Shown: positions 16,823-27,674, counted from the stretch's first letter. The stretch is DNA of 64,000 bases from Borrelia anserina Es (GCF_001936255.1 NZ_CP013704.1:496001-560000); one strand, 5' to 3'. The notes: a model not told the origin generated them from the letters alone. Numbers and translations: made by a program.

Positions 16823-19800
16823 ATGATAGATTTTGTAACCATTTTGGTTAATCTTTTATTAGTTTTTGTGATTTTGTTTATTTATAGGCAGTATGATAGA
16901 CGTTCAAGGGCTTTATATAAGATTAAAAAGTTTATTGATATTGCCAAAGATAACCTTGAAGATTTTATTGATGAGAAGACAAAGGAGATTAATAATCTTG
17001 CCGTTGATATGGAAGCGTATCAACGTTCAAGTATAGAAATCATAAAGAGAATAGATGAAGTTCAGCGAAAGATTGAAAATAAAAGTAATGATTTCGCAGA
17101 GGTTGAGAAGAAAATTGCTTATCATGATTCTATGCTGAAAGATCTGGATGACATGGCCCTTAAAGTGCAAGATAATATACAAAGACTTCAAGTGGATGGA
17201 AAGATAGTAGATAAACTATCAAAAACTTTAAAGAATTTTAATACTCAGATTGATTCTATTGATTCTAAATTAATTACAGTTTTTGAGCAATTCGATAAGA
17301 CAAATAAGGAAAATCTTGAGGCTATTAAGATTGAGAGTTGGGATAGGTTTGATAATACTATTAAAAATTTTATTGCGAGAATGGATGATTTGGATAGAAG
17401 GCTCATATCTTATCAGGAATCATTGGTAATGATTGAAGAGAGGAAAGAAGAAATTCTAAGTAAGGGTAATGAAAAGCTCGAAAGTGAGTTTAAAGAGTTT
17501 GTGTTGAAAATTGAATCTAGCATAGATAGTTATGATAAGTCAATGGAAGATTCTTTTAGTATGTATGAAGATAAATACAAATCGATAGAAAATTCTCTTG
17601 ATCTTATTATGGAACAAGCTAAGGCTAAGATTAATAATAAGGAAGATTTTATTTTAGCTAGGTTGAATGAGGAGCTAAAGATAAAATTTGACGAAGTCTT
17701 TATATATGTAGATGATCGCTCTAATCAAATAAGAGATAAGCTTGAAGGAAAATTGACTTTAATAGATAATGAAATTTCTTCTTTAAGTTCTATTTTTAAG
17801 GACGATACCTATTCTAGACTAAATTCTCTTGAAGAAACTATCAAACAAGAGATGAGACAGTATGAAGAGCAATTTGCAGATATTTTGGGGCAGTTTAGAG
17901 TTCAAATTGAGTCTAATGTTGGTGATATTTACAGAGAATATGATGGTAAAATAAATCAGTTCAATAAGGATATAAAAGAGAGGTTAGAGGGTAGTCTAAA
18001 TGATGCTGATTCTAGAATAGAGAAAGTTCAATATGACGTTAAGACATTGCTTAATGATTTTGACGATGCTTCTAATAAGATATATGTTGAATTTAAGGAA
18101 AAAATTCAAGGTGATATTGATAGTTTTAGCGAGAATGTATTTTCAAGAATGAATGATATTGGAAATGAATTGGAATTGAGACTTTCAAATATCAATACTG
18201 ATATTCAAGATAAGATTTCCAATTTGAATAGTAATTTATACTTAGATCTGAAAAAAGTGAATGAAAGGATTATTCATGACTATTCATGTTTAGATGATAG
18301 CATTAACTTAAAGTATGAATCTCTCTTAGAAGTTCTGAATTTAAAAAGTGGTGAATTAGAAACCCAATTGGAGAGTAAGTATAAAATTATTGCAGATAAG
18401 TTTGAGCATGATATTGATGACCTTGCTTTTAAATGTGATGAAAAATTTAGTAAACTTTCTGAAAAGTCAAATCATGATTATCAAAATTTTGAAATTACTA
18501 GTAAAAACATAAAGGAAAGTGTAGTTTCCTTAAATGATTCATTGGTGCGAGACTTTGAGGCTTTAAAGAGAGATTTTGAGTCCAAATTGATTAGCATAAG
18601 TTCTGAGATTAATAATGAAGTGTCTAATTTAAAGAGTAATTATGGAGAGGATATAGGTAAATTTATTAGGCAAATGGAAGCTAGTAAATTGCAACATGAA
18701 CATTTGCAAAGGGAAGTCTCTTTGAATTTAGAGGATATTAAATCCCATTTAAATAAGACTAATGAAGAATTTTTAAATTTGGTTGAGACTCAAAGGATTA
18801 GAGGTAAAGAGCTTAGTGAAAATATTTTTAATGAACTCTCAGAGCATATTCAAAAGAAAGCAATGGATATGCATATTAGTTGGAAAGATGAACTTATTGT
18901 TTTAAACAAATCTTTACTTGATATTAAGATTTCAAGTGAGGAATTGCTTTTGTCAGCTTCTTCGAAGATAGAGTCTTTTGAAAAGGATGTTAATGAAAGA
19001 CTTGAGTATATTACCTCAAAGACCGAAGACTTTGAAAGTTCAGTATTAGGTAAGTATAAAGAATTAAGAGATATATCATATAAGAGTAGTGAAGATACTT
19101 TATCAGGTATTAGGGAATTTATTGATAATCAAGCTGAGATAATTCACGATAAAGTTATTATGATGCTTAATGGTCTTAATGAAGACTTTTCTAATAAAGA
19201 AGAGTTAATTAAGGGTAATATATCAGAACTTGATTATAGACTTAAAGACTTCAAAGTTGAATGTGAAGATGTTTTAAATAATCTTAGGTCAGATCTTGAT
19301 GCATTTATTGAAACTAGAGCACAAAAAGTTTCTGAAATTAAGATAGATAATCAGAGACAGATAGATGATTTTTTAAATAAAATATCACAAGACATTTTAA
19401 GTAGAAGGGATATGTTTGATAGTGAAATAGATAGTAAGCTTGGTGATTGGCAGGGTAAGTTAAGTGAAATATCGGTTAATATTGAGAACGTATTATCTTC
19501 AGGAAAGCTTGATATAAGTTCGATCAATTCTGATATGACTTTAAAGATTAATGATCTTAAGACTACTTTTGAAGAGCTTGAGAGTTATTATCTTGAAAAA
19601 ATAGATGAATTTAGAAATCAGGGAAATTTATATGCCGATGAGCTTCTTAAAAACATTATGAGTCATTTTGATGCAGATACTAAGGAGCTTGAGGAAAATT
19701 TATCTAAAAAATTTACTACAGTTTTAGAAAGGTCAGAAGAGTTTGTTAAGGAAGTTGACAGTTTGCTTAAGGATAAGAGGGCAGATATTGCTTCATTTCA

Positions 19801-22800
19801 GGCAAGTATTGATATTACCATTGATTCTCTTAATTCAAGATTTAATGATGTGAATAGAGAAATTAATGAAAAATATAGTAAAGTCATATCTGATTCTAGG
19901 GGATATTCAGAAACCCTTGCAAGTAAATTAGAGGATGAGATAGGATATGAGATTGAAAATGTAAATAGAAGGTTGACAGACAAAATAGATGTTCTTAGCA
20001 AGAATATGGATGAAAATCTAGAGCAGTTTAAATCATCTTTTGATATATCAAAGTATCGAGTTGAGAATTTTGAAATTAAAATTAAGGATATAATAGAAAA
20101 AGAGGAAATAAGAATTGCTGAATTGCTTGGAGAAATTGAGAAACAGTATAAATTTAGGCGGGAAGAGGCAATTGATTACAAGAAAACTATAGACAGTGAT
20201 ATCATTCAGTTAAGGGAACAATTTATAGGAGTGATTAACGAACTTAGGAATAGTATCGAGGATAAATCTGATTTTTTAAATGATCTTTATAAAGAAAGAT
20301 TTAAGATTATTGAAAATAATTTTGAAGAGAGATATTCTACATTTTTTATTGAGAGTGAAGGGGCTATTTCGAAGATTAGAGATGAGATATATAAGATACT
20401 TACAGATAACGATGAGCATTTGAGGGCAAAAATTTCTGAAATGGATCGAAATTTTGAGGTAATCGAGGAAAGGTCAAAAGAAGTTCTAAAGATTGAAGAA
20501 GATTTAAGAAAGCAGATACAGGAAAGTAACAATGAAATACATCATCAATTTGATGTCATTAAGGCTGGTATTGAAAAAGAGATGAAAGATCAATTTGATA
20601 TTTACATGAGAAAAGCTATTGCTACAATTAATGAAGAGATTGAAAGGTATGAGCATGGTATTAATGGAAAAATATCTGCTCTTAAGTCAATTGAAGACAA
20701 TTTTGAGCTGATAGAGGAAGATTTAAAGAATAAAATTAGTGAATATCATGATAAATTGGGTAAAACTATTGACTTAAAATATGCTGAGCTTGAGGGAAAA
20801 TGTGACGAGGAGCGTTTTCTTGTGGAAAAGAAAATAAATGATAAAGTTAGTTCAATTGATGAGCTAATTACAAGCAGGTATGATGAGCTTGATAGCAAAT
20901 ATTCTAATATTCACCTTAATATGGAAAATAGGTTAAATACGTATATTTCTGATCTAGGAGCAGAACTTTCTCTTTCAAGTGAAAAGATAAATAGTGAGAT
21001 TAAGGAACAATTAAAAAATCTTAGTGAACTTAAGTTAGTTTTGAATAATATTGAGGGAGATGTATTAAAACTTAAAGAAGATTCTTATCATAATATGTCA
21101 TCCCATCTCAAACTTCTTGAAGAGGATTTTTTTAAAGATTTAAAGGAAAGAAATGATAATTTGAAAAATTCTTTGGAAGATTTTGTAGCTTCTTCAGATC
21201 AAAAAATTGAGAATTTAGAGAGAGATATAATCAGGAGCTTAAAAGATAAAGAAATCCTTATGAATAATTTTAGGGTTGAAATCGAACAGGAGCTTCTGCT
21301 TAATAAAGAAAATTTTTACTCAGAATTTAACAAAGAGTTTGATATCAGAAAAAGAGATGTAGAGGATAAGATAGTTTTAATGGAAACTAATATTACCAAT
21401 AAAGTAGATGAGTTTGTTAAATTTATGGACAATAGTCAAAATAACGTTGCTTCTTGGTTTTTGAAAGTTAAAGATGATATGACAAATTGGCAAGAAAACA
21501 CTTACAAAGAACTTGAAGAACAGACAAGTATTTCAAAGAAGAGTTTAAATGAAATTGAAGGTAATGTTTCTCTTATTAAGAGTGATTTGGAGGTTATTAA
21601 AGATAGTGTTAATCAGAGGGCGAGAGAAGTCTTTGAGCATTTTTATGCAGATATTAAGGAATTTGAGAATAGCTCTTACCTTAACTTGAAGAATATTTCA
21701 AATGAGGTTCAGGGGAAAATTTTGGGTATTGAAAATTTCATGGATTCTAAGATTAGATCCATAAATGAGAAGATAAATTCTCATTTGGAAGATCTTGCAA
21801 CACAAGTTGAGATTAAGTTTTTAAGTCAGCAGAAAGATATTGAAGATAAGATCAGTGAGGCTAATAAAAAATTGGAATATGAATTCAATCTGATGGCTTC
21901 TAGAATTGAGGAAGAAAAGCAAGTCATTATAGGTAGATTTTTGGATAATAAAGGTGGTTTTGAATCTCAAGTAAAAGTGATCCAAAATGATGTTTTAAGA
22001 CTTTCTGAAGAAGTTAGTGCATATAGAGTTAATTTTGAGAAAACAATTAGAGAAAATTATGATGCTTTTTCTAGTGCTATAAGAGAGGAGTATACTGCGT
22101 TTGAGAATGGAATTAAAAATAGTTTGAATTATTCAGAAGAAGAGATAAAAGCTTTAAGGGATAGTTTAAAATTGCAAGTTGATGACATAGAATCCGAGTT
22201 TAAGGATAAATATAATCTGATGATTAAAGGTATTGATGATAATGTATCACAACTTCAATTGAGGGTTTTAAACTATAATAATGAGCTTAATCATTTTATG
22301 GATGAGGTTAAAGATAATTTAGTTGTATATAAGGCTGATTTGAGAGAAGAACTTGATAATCGTTATGCTGTCATAAGTGTTAAGCTTGAAAGCTTTAGGG
22401 GATTTGAGTTTGAACTTGATAGAAATAAGGAGCTTATTAAAGAAGTTTATTCTTTCAAGGATGAGTTGGAAGAGTTACGGGAAACTTTAGCTAATGAAAT
22501 AAATCTTGTTAAGGTATATAAGAGTGATTCTGAAGATATTATTAAAGAAATTGGAGATATTAAAGCCCAGTCATCCAGTATTATTGAAGTATTTAATGAC
22601 TTAAAGACGCATCAAATGGATATTAAAGGAATTAAAAGAGATCTTGTTCAATTCCTTGAATTTTACGATTCTTTTAAGGAAAGGTACAAAAAGTTTACAG
22701 AAGCTTATGATGAAATGCAGCTTTACAAAGCTAAAATTAAGGAAATAAAGGAAAAACAGAATGCTATTCTTGATAATTATGATAGGATTAGTAATAAAGA

Positions 22801-23314
22801 TAGCATACTAAAGTCTACGTTAGAATCTGTTGATAAAAATTTTGATTTGATAAATGAAATAGAAGATAAAATGCATGTGTTATTTAAAGAAAGTTCTGAA
22901 TTTCAGGATAGTCTTAATGAGTTGAAAGGTATTATGTCAGAGTTGTTGGTAAATAAAGATTTATCGCAGGAAGTGTTGAATGATGCTCAAACTCTTAAAG
23001 AAATTCTAGGAGAGATTGACAGTAAATTGACGCATATCAAGGATGTAAGAGAAAAGGTTGCAAAGTCTGAAACTCGACTAGAAAATTTAAATATCGCGGC
23101 GGAAGAGAGAATCAAAACTCTTGGAATTCTTGTAAAAACAGAATCTAGGTATAAAGATAATGTTGGGCTTAATAATGAAACGGTTAGAGATTCTGTAATT
23201 AAGCTTATGAGACAAGGTTGGAGTGCCTTGGAAATTTCAAGGGCTACTAAATTATCTGTTGGAGAGGTTGAGCTTATTTTGGAACTTGGAATTAGTAGTA
23301 AAACTGATAATTAG
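16823..23314 (+). CDS. Giant membrane-anchored coiled-coil protein with C-terminal helix-turn-helix
   Basis: About 2,163 residues, the largest gene here. ATG 16823 begins MIDFVTILVNLLLVFVILFI, one membrane helix followed by basic residues; GTG 16805 would add six residues without a ribosome site. Residues about 30-2110 are almost unbroken charged heptad sequence rich in Asp, Glu, Lys, Ser and Asn with few prolines, expected to form a very long cytoplasmic coiled coil. The last 40 residues (SVIKLMRQGWSALEISRATK, then LSVGEVELILELG) form a compact helix-turn-helix. A membrane helix, coiled coil and C-terminal G-E-V-E-L-I-L-x-L motif is also the layout of the much smaller SwrB-type flagellar proteins (DUF6115/DUF2802); that link is inference. 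Gene order with der, HAD and pheS matches B. burgdorferi BB0512. Confidence 0.9.
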   Translation: MIDFVTILVNLLLVFVILFIYRQYDRRSRALYKIKKFIDIAKDNLEDFIDEKTKEINNLAVDMEAYQRSSIEIIKRIDEVQRKIENKSNDFAEVEKKIAYHDSMLKDLDDMALKVQDNIQRLQVDGKIVDKLSKTLKNFNTQIDSIDSKLITVFEQFDKTNKENLEAIKIESWDRFDNTIKNFIARMDDLDRRLISYQESLVMIEERKEEILSKGNEKLESEFKEFVLKIESSIDSYDKSMEDSFSMYEDKYKSIENSLDLIMEQAKAKINNKEDFILARLNEELKIKFDEVFIYVDDRSNQIRDKLEGKLTLIDNEISSLSSIFKDDTYSRLNSLEETIKQEMRQYEEQFADILGQFRVQIESNVGDIYREYDGKINQFNKDIKERLEGSLNDADSRIEKVQYDVKTLLNDFDDASNKIYVEFKEKIQGDIDSFSENVFSRMNDIGNELELRLSNINTDIQDKISNLNSNLYLDLKKVNERIIHDYSCLDDSINLKYESLLEVLNLKSGELETQLESKYKIIADKFEHDIDDLAFKCDEKFSKLSEKSNHDYQNFEITSKNIKESVVSLNDSLVRDFEALKRDFESKLISISSEINNEVSNLKSNYGEDIGKFIRQMEASKLQHEHLQREVSLNLEDIKSHLNKTNEEFLNLVETQRIRGKELSENIFNELSEHIQKKAMDMHISWKDELIVLNKSLLDIKISSEELLLSASSKIESFEKDVNERLEYITSKTEDFESSVLGKYKELRDISYKSSEDTLSGIREFIDNQAEIIHDKVIMMLNGLNEDFSNKEELIKGNISELDYRLKDFKVECEDVLNNLRSDLDAFIETRAQKVSEIKIDNQRQIDDFLNKISQDILSRRDMFDSEIDSKLGDWQGKLSEISVNIENVLSSGKLDISSINSDMTLKINDLKTTFEELESYYLEKIDEFRNQGNLYADELLKNIMSHFDADTKELEENLSKKFTTVLERSEEFVKEVDSLLKDKRADIASFQASIDITIDSLNSRFNDVNREINEKYSKVISDSRGYSETLASKLEDEIGYEIENVNRRLTDKIDVLSKNMDENLEQFKSSFDISKYRVENFEIKIKDIIEKEEIRIAELLGEIEKQYKFRREEAIDYKKTIDSDIIQLREQFIGVINELRNSIEDKSDFLNDLYKERFKIIENNFEERYSTFFIESEGAISKIRDEIYKILTDNDEHLRAKISEMDRNFEVIEERSKEVLKIEEDLRKQIQESNNEIHHQFDVIKAGIEKEMKDQFDIYMRKAIATINEEIERYEHGINGKISALKSIEDNFELIEEDLKNKISEYHDKLGKTIDLKYAELEGKCDEERFLVEKKINDKVSSIDELITSRYDELDSKYSNIHLNMENRLNTYISDLGAELSLSSEKINSEIKEQLKNLSELKLVLNNIEGDVLKLKEDSYHNMSSHLKLLEEDFFKDLKERNDNLKNSLEDFVASSDQKIENLERDIIRSLKDKEILMNNFRVEIEQELLLNKENFYSEFNKEFDIRKRDVEDKIVLMETNITNKVDEFVKFMDNSQNNVASWFLKVKDDMTNWQENTYKELEEQTSISKKSLNEIEGNVSLIKSDLEVIKDSVNQRAREVFEHFYADIKEFENSSYLNLKNISNEVQGKILGIENFMDSKIRSINEKINSHLEDLATQVEIKFLSQQKDIEDKISEANKKLEYEFNLMASRIEEEKQVIIGRFLDNKGGFESQVKVIQNDVLRLSEEVSAYRVNFEKTIRENYDAFSSAIREEYTAFENGIKNSLNYSEEEIKALRDSLKLQVDDIESEFKDKYNLMIKGIDDNVSQLQLRVLNYNNELNHFMDEVKDNLVVYKADLREELDNRYAVISVKLESFRGFEFELDRNKELIKEVYSFKDELEELRETLANEINLVKVYKSDSEDIIKEIGDIKAQSSSIIEVFNDLKTHQMDIKGIKRDLVQFLEFYDSFKERYKKFTEAYDEMQLYKAKIKEIKEKQNAILDNYDRISNKDSILKSTLESVDKNFDLINEIEDKMHVLFKESSEFQDSLNELKGIMSELLVNKDLSQEVLNDAQTLKEILGEIDSKLTHIKDVREKVAKSETRLENLNIAAEERIKTLGILVKTESRYKDNVGLNNETVRDSVIKLMRQGWSALEISRATKLSVGEVELILELGISSKTDN

Positions 23315-23326
23315 AGGGATAGTTTT

Positions 23327-24874
23327 TTGGAGAATAAATTTGAGATACTAAAAGCATTACACCCTCTTGAGATAAAGGCGATTTTAAATTATAAAGAGGG
23401 GGATGAAATTTTTGCATTAAGGCTTGCTGCTGACCTATTTTACAATGAGGGCCAGTCAAATAAAACAATTGAATGGCTTGTTTCTAAGGGTATTCTTAGG
23501 GAGACCTTTAGGAAGATTAATGTGTTTTATCGTCTTACTCAAAAAGGTATTGATGCTTTAGATAATGGTTTAATTGAAGAAAGAGTTATCAATCTTGTAT
23601 CTAGAAAAACAGTTTTAATTGCTAATTTATCGTCAGAATTAGCAATTGATGCTAGGGATGCTGGTAAGGCATTTGGCAATTTATCTAAAGAGGGAGTTCT
23701 ATCTTTGGGATTGAGTAAAGAAATTGTTGTTAAGGATTTAAAGCGCGCTAGTTGCAAGATAGTTAAAGAATTGCTTATAAAAGCTAAAGAAAGCGATCTT
23801 TCAGAAGATAATTTGTCTAATGATGAATTGTTAGTCATTTCTAATTATTCTAAGAAGAAAGGCGCTAGTGATGCCTTATTTAAAGTGGTAGAAAAATTGG
23901 ACTTAAAATTTAGATTTTCCGAGTTTGGGTTAGAAATAAGATCTGAACTTAGAAAGAATAATTTAACGGGTGACGAGATTGTAAAATTAACCCCTGAAAT
24001 ATTGAAAGATAAATCTTATAAAGATAGAAATTTTAGGGCTTATAATATTCATGTTTCATCAAGGAAGACCTTTATTGGACGTGCAAATCCTTATTCAGAA
24101 TATATTGCTAAAGTTAAGGATAAGCTTGTAAGTCTTGGTTTTGAAGAGTTTGATGGACCTTTAGTTGAGAGTGAATTTTTTAATAATGATGCTCTTTTTA
24201 TGCCCCAATTTCATCCTGCACGTGATTTGAAAGATGCTTATTATATCAAAGAACCTAGCTCGCTGAAATCTTTGCCTGAGCCTTATTTTTCTAATGTTAA
24301 GGCTGTTCATGAAAATGGTTATACTACAAGTTCAAGAGGTTGGAGATATGATTTTAGTGAAAGTCTTTCAAAAAGACTAGTACTTAGAACCCAAGGTACG
24401 GTGCTTTCAGTAAAGCAATTAATTGATGTTAAGAATCCTGGTAAATATTTCGGAATTGTTAGGTGTTTTAGGTATGATCAGGTTGATGCTACTCATGGAG
24501 CCGATTTTTATCAAACAGAAGGGATTGTTATTGGTGATGTTAACATTAAAACCTTATTGGGTCTTCTTGAAATTTTTGCTAAGGAACTAGCTGGTGCTAC
24601 TGAAGTTAAATATGTTCCTGCTTATTTTCCATTTACAGAGCCCTCAATTGAGGTACATGTGAAGCATCCTGTGCTCGGTTGGTTTGAGTTGGGTGGAAGC
24701 GGTATTTTTAGACCAGAAGTTACAAAACCTTTTGGAATTGATGTGCCTGTTATTGCTTGGGGTATTGGCATTGATAGGATGGCTTTAATGCATTTAGGTT
24801 TAAGTGATTTAAGGGAACTTTTTACCCATGATATTGGTGATGTTGTGTTGAGACGAGGGAAAGTAAATGCCTAA
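23327..24874 (+). CDS. pheS: Phenylalanyl-tRNA synthetase alpha chain, archaeal type
   Basis: Charges tRNA-Phe together with PheT. The 515-residue product starts at TTG with GAGGGATAG upstream. It is much longer than ordinary bacterial PheS (about 340) and opens with winged-helix repeats (about residues 1-220) as in archaeal and eukaryotic alpha chains. The class II catalytic core has HPARDLKDAYYI near residue 302, GADFYQTEGIV near 391 and FTEPSIEVHVKHP near 435, with motif 3 GIGIDRMALMHLGL near 480. The archaeal-type PheRS of spirochetes is established knowledge. pheT overlaps by eight bases. Confidence 0.96.
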   Translation: MENKFEILKALHPLEIKAILNYKEGDEIFALRLAADLFYNEGQSNKTIEWLVSKGILRETFRKINVFYRLTQKGIDALDNGLIEERVINLVSRKTVLIANLSSELAIDARDAGKAFGNLSKEGVLSLGLSKEIVVKDLKRASCKIVKELLIKAKESDLSEDNLSNDELLVISNYSKKKGASDALFKVVEKLDLKFRFSEFGLEIRSELRKNNLTGDEIVKLTPEILKDKSYKDRNFRAYNIHVSSRKTFIGRANPYSEYIAKVKDKLVSLGFEEFDGPLVESEFFNNDALFMPQFHPARDLKDAYYIKEPSSLKSLPEPYFSNVKAVHENGYTTSSRGWRYDFSESLSKRLVLRTQGTVLSVKQLIDVKNPGKYFGIVRCFRYDQVDATHGADFYQTEGIVIGDVNIKTLLGLLEIFAKELAGATEVKYVPAYFPFTEPSIEVHVKHPVLGWFELGGSGIFRPEVTKPFGIDVPVIAWGIGIDRMALMHLGLSDLRELFTHDIGDVVLRRGKVNA

Positions 24875-26561
24875 GATAGAAGTTTATAAGAGTATTTTAT
24901 TAGAAAAGATAGGAAAAGATTTAACTAATTCTGAGCTTATATCTTTTCTTGAAATGGTTAAGGCTGAAGTTTGTGAACTTGATATGGTTAATGATAAAAT
25001 AAAAATTGAATTTAATGATACAAATAGGCCTGACTTGTGGTCTTATACAGGACTTGCACGTCAAATTAAGACATATCTTTTTGGTGAATTACCTTTGTTT
25101 AAATTTTTTTCAATGAAAGATAATGCACAAGAATTTTATGGTGAAATTTTGGTTGGACCTGAAGTATTTAGTATCAGGCCTTTTATTTTTGGATTTTTAG
25201 CAAAAGGGATAATTTGCAATGAGCAAATGCTTGAAACTTTAATTCAGTTGCAGGAAAAGCTTTGTTATAATTATGGGCAAAAGCGTAAAAGGGTTGCAAT
25301 GGGAATGTACGCATCAGGTTCTATTGAGTTTCCGTTGAGTTATATTGCGTGTAATGCTGATTATAGATTTATTCCTCTAGGTATGGATACTGAAATGTCT
25401 ATTAAAGATATTAATAAGAAACATCCTAAGGGAATAGAATATGCATCGATTCTTGAGAATTTTAGTAAATATCCTTTGTTGTTAGATTGTAAGGGTAATG
25501 TGCTCTCTTATCCGCCGGTAGTCAATTCGCATGATATTGGAGCTTTAAAGGTAGGTGATTCCGATTTGTTTGTTGAAGTTAGCGGAAATAATCTAGAGGC
25601 TACGTTGTTGTCTTTGTCAGTTGTTGCCTGTGATTTTTATGATATGGGATTTGAAATTTTGCCAGTAAAGACAATTTTTCCTGAGGAGACTTTATTTGGG
25701 CAAGAAATAGTTTGTCCTTATTATTTTCAAGATACTCTAGAGGTTAATGTTGATAGGGTTAATAGGGTACTTGGTAGTAATTTTACAGTAAATGATATGT
25801 GTCTTGACTTAAAAAAATTGGGGGTATCAGCTTACTTTAAAGAGTTAGGTAAATTTTATATTATTCCTCCTGTTTATAGAAATGATTTTCTTCACGAAGT
25901 AGATGTTATGGAGGAAATAATGATAAGCAGAGGATTAAGTAGTTTTAAACCTGAGCTTCCCAAAGATTTTACTTTAGGAAAACTGAGTTTGGTAGAAGAA
26001 TTTTCAAGGAAAATTAAAAATTTACTGATTGGAATGGGATTTCAAGAGATGATTTATAATTATCTGGGTTCCAGGAGAGATTTTATTGAAAAAATGAATA
26101 TTGAGGATGGTGACTTTTTAAGTATTGCTAATCCGATGACAGAAGGGTATGAGTATGTTAGAGGCTCGATAGTGCCTAATTTGCTTAAATCTGAAAGTAT
26201 TAGTTCAAATTTTCCTTATCCACATAAGATTTTTGAGATTGGTAAAGTAGCTTTAAAGGATTTAAATAGTGTTGATGGTACTGTTACTTATGATAATTTA
26301 GCTTTTTTGATGGCTGATAGGGAGGTTTCATTTAATGAGATTAATTCTTTAGTTGCATCTCTTTTTTATTATTTAAATATTGAATTTGAGTTAAAAGAAT
26401 CAAGTAAAACTCTTTATATATGTGGCAGAGGAGCCGATATTTTAATCGGTAATACTGTTTTAGGTAGTTTTGGTGAGGTGTCTCCTTACATATTGAGCAA
26501 TTTTGGAATTATAGTTCCATGTTGTGTGCTAGAAGTTAACATTAATAAGCTTTTATATTGA
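24867..26561 (+). CDS. pheT: Phenylalanyl-tRNA synthetase beta chain, archaeal type
   Basis: The 564-residue product is far shorter than bacterial PheT (about 800) and lacks both the N-terminal tRNA-binding OB domain and the C-terminal anticodon-binding domain, matching the archaeal form. Seen motifs: FNDTNRPDLWSYTGLARQI (about residues 49-67) from the B1 domain, the B3/B4 editing region around 110-280 (VVNSHDIGALKVGD), a B5 domain and the catalytic-like core (PVYRNDFLHEVDVMEEIMIS near 337-356). It overlaps pheS by eight bases and forms a two-gene unit with it. Confidence 0.96.
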   Translation: MPKIEVYKSILLEKIGKDLTNSELISFLEMVKAEVCELDMVNDKIKIEFNDTNRPDLWSYTGLARQIKTYLFGELPLFKFFSMKDNAQEFYGEILVGPEVFSIRPFIFGFLAKGIICNEQMLETLIQLQEKLCYNYGQKRKRVAMGMYASGSIEFPLSYIACNADYRFIPLGMDTEMSIKDINKKHPKGIEYASILENFSKYPLLLDCKGNVLSYPPVVNSHDIGALKVGDSDLFVEVSGNNLEATLLSLSVVACDFYDMGFEILPVKTIFPEETLFGQEIVCPYYFQDTLEVNVDRVNRVLGSNFTVNDMCLDLKKLGVSAYFKELGKFYIIPPVYRNDFLHEVDVMEEIMISRGLSSFKPELPKDFTLGKLSLVEEFSRKIKNLLIGMGFQEMIYNYLGSRRDFIEKMNIEDGDFLSIANPMTEGYEYVRGSIVPNLLKSESISSNFPYPHKIFEIGKVALKDLNSVDGTVTYDNLAFLMADREVSFNEINSLVASLFYYLNIEFELKESSKTLYICGRGADILIGNTVLGSFGEVSPYILSNFGIIVPCCVLEVNINKLLY

Positions 26562-26669
26562 GGCAAATATTTTTGTGTTCAATATTTTGCATTAGTGTGA
26601 CATTTAAAAAAGGAAGTGTATTTTTTTAGTGTGTTTTAAGCAAGTTAATGAGGGTTTAGGGATATATTT

Positions 26670-27647
26670 ATGTTAGATTTTGAAGAGCTTGATATAAAAA
26701 AGAGTAATAAAAATATTTTAAGAACAGAGATAGATTCTATTGAGGATGTGATCATTGTTGGTTCAGGGCCTGCAGGACTTACAGCTGGAATTTATACTGT
26801 TATGAGCGGATATAAAACAGTTATTTTAGAAGGACCTGAGCCTGGAGGGCAGCTTACAACAACGACTGAAGTGTATAATTATCCAGGATTTAAAAATGGC
26901 ATTAATGGAAGAGAATTGATGTTGAACATGAAAGAGCAGGTGTTGAATTTGGGTGCTACTACCTATCTTGAGACTGTAAGGGCCATAGAAAAGAGAGATA
27001 ATATTTTTTATCTATTTACTGACAATTATATTTATAAAAGCAAAGCTGTTATTGTTGCAGTAGGCTCAGTACCTAAAAAACTTGATACTCTTAAGAATTC
27101 AGATTTGTTCTGGAATAAAGGTATTTCTGTGTGCGCAATTTGTGATGGGCATCTTTTTAAAGGAAAAACTGTTGCAGTGATTGGTGGGGGCAATTCAGCA
27201 ATCACAGAAGCTATTTATTTGAGCAAATTAGTAAAAAAGGTATATCTTATTGTAAGAAAGGATTATTTAAAAGCTATTTCTACGTTGAGGAGAAATGTTG
27301 AAAAATTATCTAATGTTGAGATCTTATATAACTGTGAAGCTATAGAAGTTAATGGAGATGATTCTATATCTAGAGTTTGGATTATGAATAATAAGGATAA
27401 TTCTACTTTTGAATTAGTGTTAGAGGGTATATTTATAGCTATTGGTTATAAGCCAAATACAGAGTTTTTAAAAGGATTTTTGGAATTGGATGAAGATGGG
27501 TATATTTCTACTCGAGATCTTGTTAAGACTAGTGTTGAGGGGATATTTTCTTGTGGTGATGTTAGTAACAAGCTTTATGCACAAGCTATTACGGCTGCTG
27601 CTGAAGGATTTCTAGCTTCTGTTGAGTTGAGAAATTTTCTGAGATAA
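26670..27647 (+). CDS. trxB: Thioredoxin reductase
   Basis: Reduces thioredoxin with NADPH through FAD. The 325-residue product has the FAD motif GSGPAGLTAGIYT at about residues 31-43, the redox pair VCAICDGH (Cys155, Cys158), the NADPH motif GGGNSAITEAIYL near residue 172-184, and the second FAD motif GIFSCGDVSNKLYAQAI near 290-306. The N terminus carries about 25 extra residues (LDFEELDIKKSN) before the first strand. The active site reads C-A-I-C instead of the common C-A-T-C. It has its own 108-base leader and meets rlmB tail to tail. Confidence 0.96.
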   Translation: MLDFEELDIKKSNKNILRTEIDSIEDVIIVGSGPAGLTAGIYTVMSGYKTVILEGPEPGGQLTTTTEVYNYPGFKNGINGRELMLNMKEQVLNLGATTYLETVRAIEKRDNIFYLFTDNYIYKSKAVIVAVGSVPKKLDTLKNSDLFWNKGISVCAICDGHLFKGKTVAVIGGGNSAITEAIYLSKLVKKVYLIVRKDYLKAISTLRRNVEKLSNVEILYNCEAIEVNGDDSISRVWIMNNKDNSTFELVLEGIFIAIGYKPNTEFLKGFLELDEDGYISTRDLVKTSVEGIFSCGDVSNKLYAQAITAAAEGFLASVELRNFLR

Positions 27648-27674
27648 TAGATTGGGTTAGTTATAAAGAGTGTG

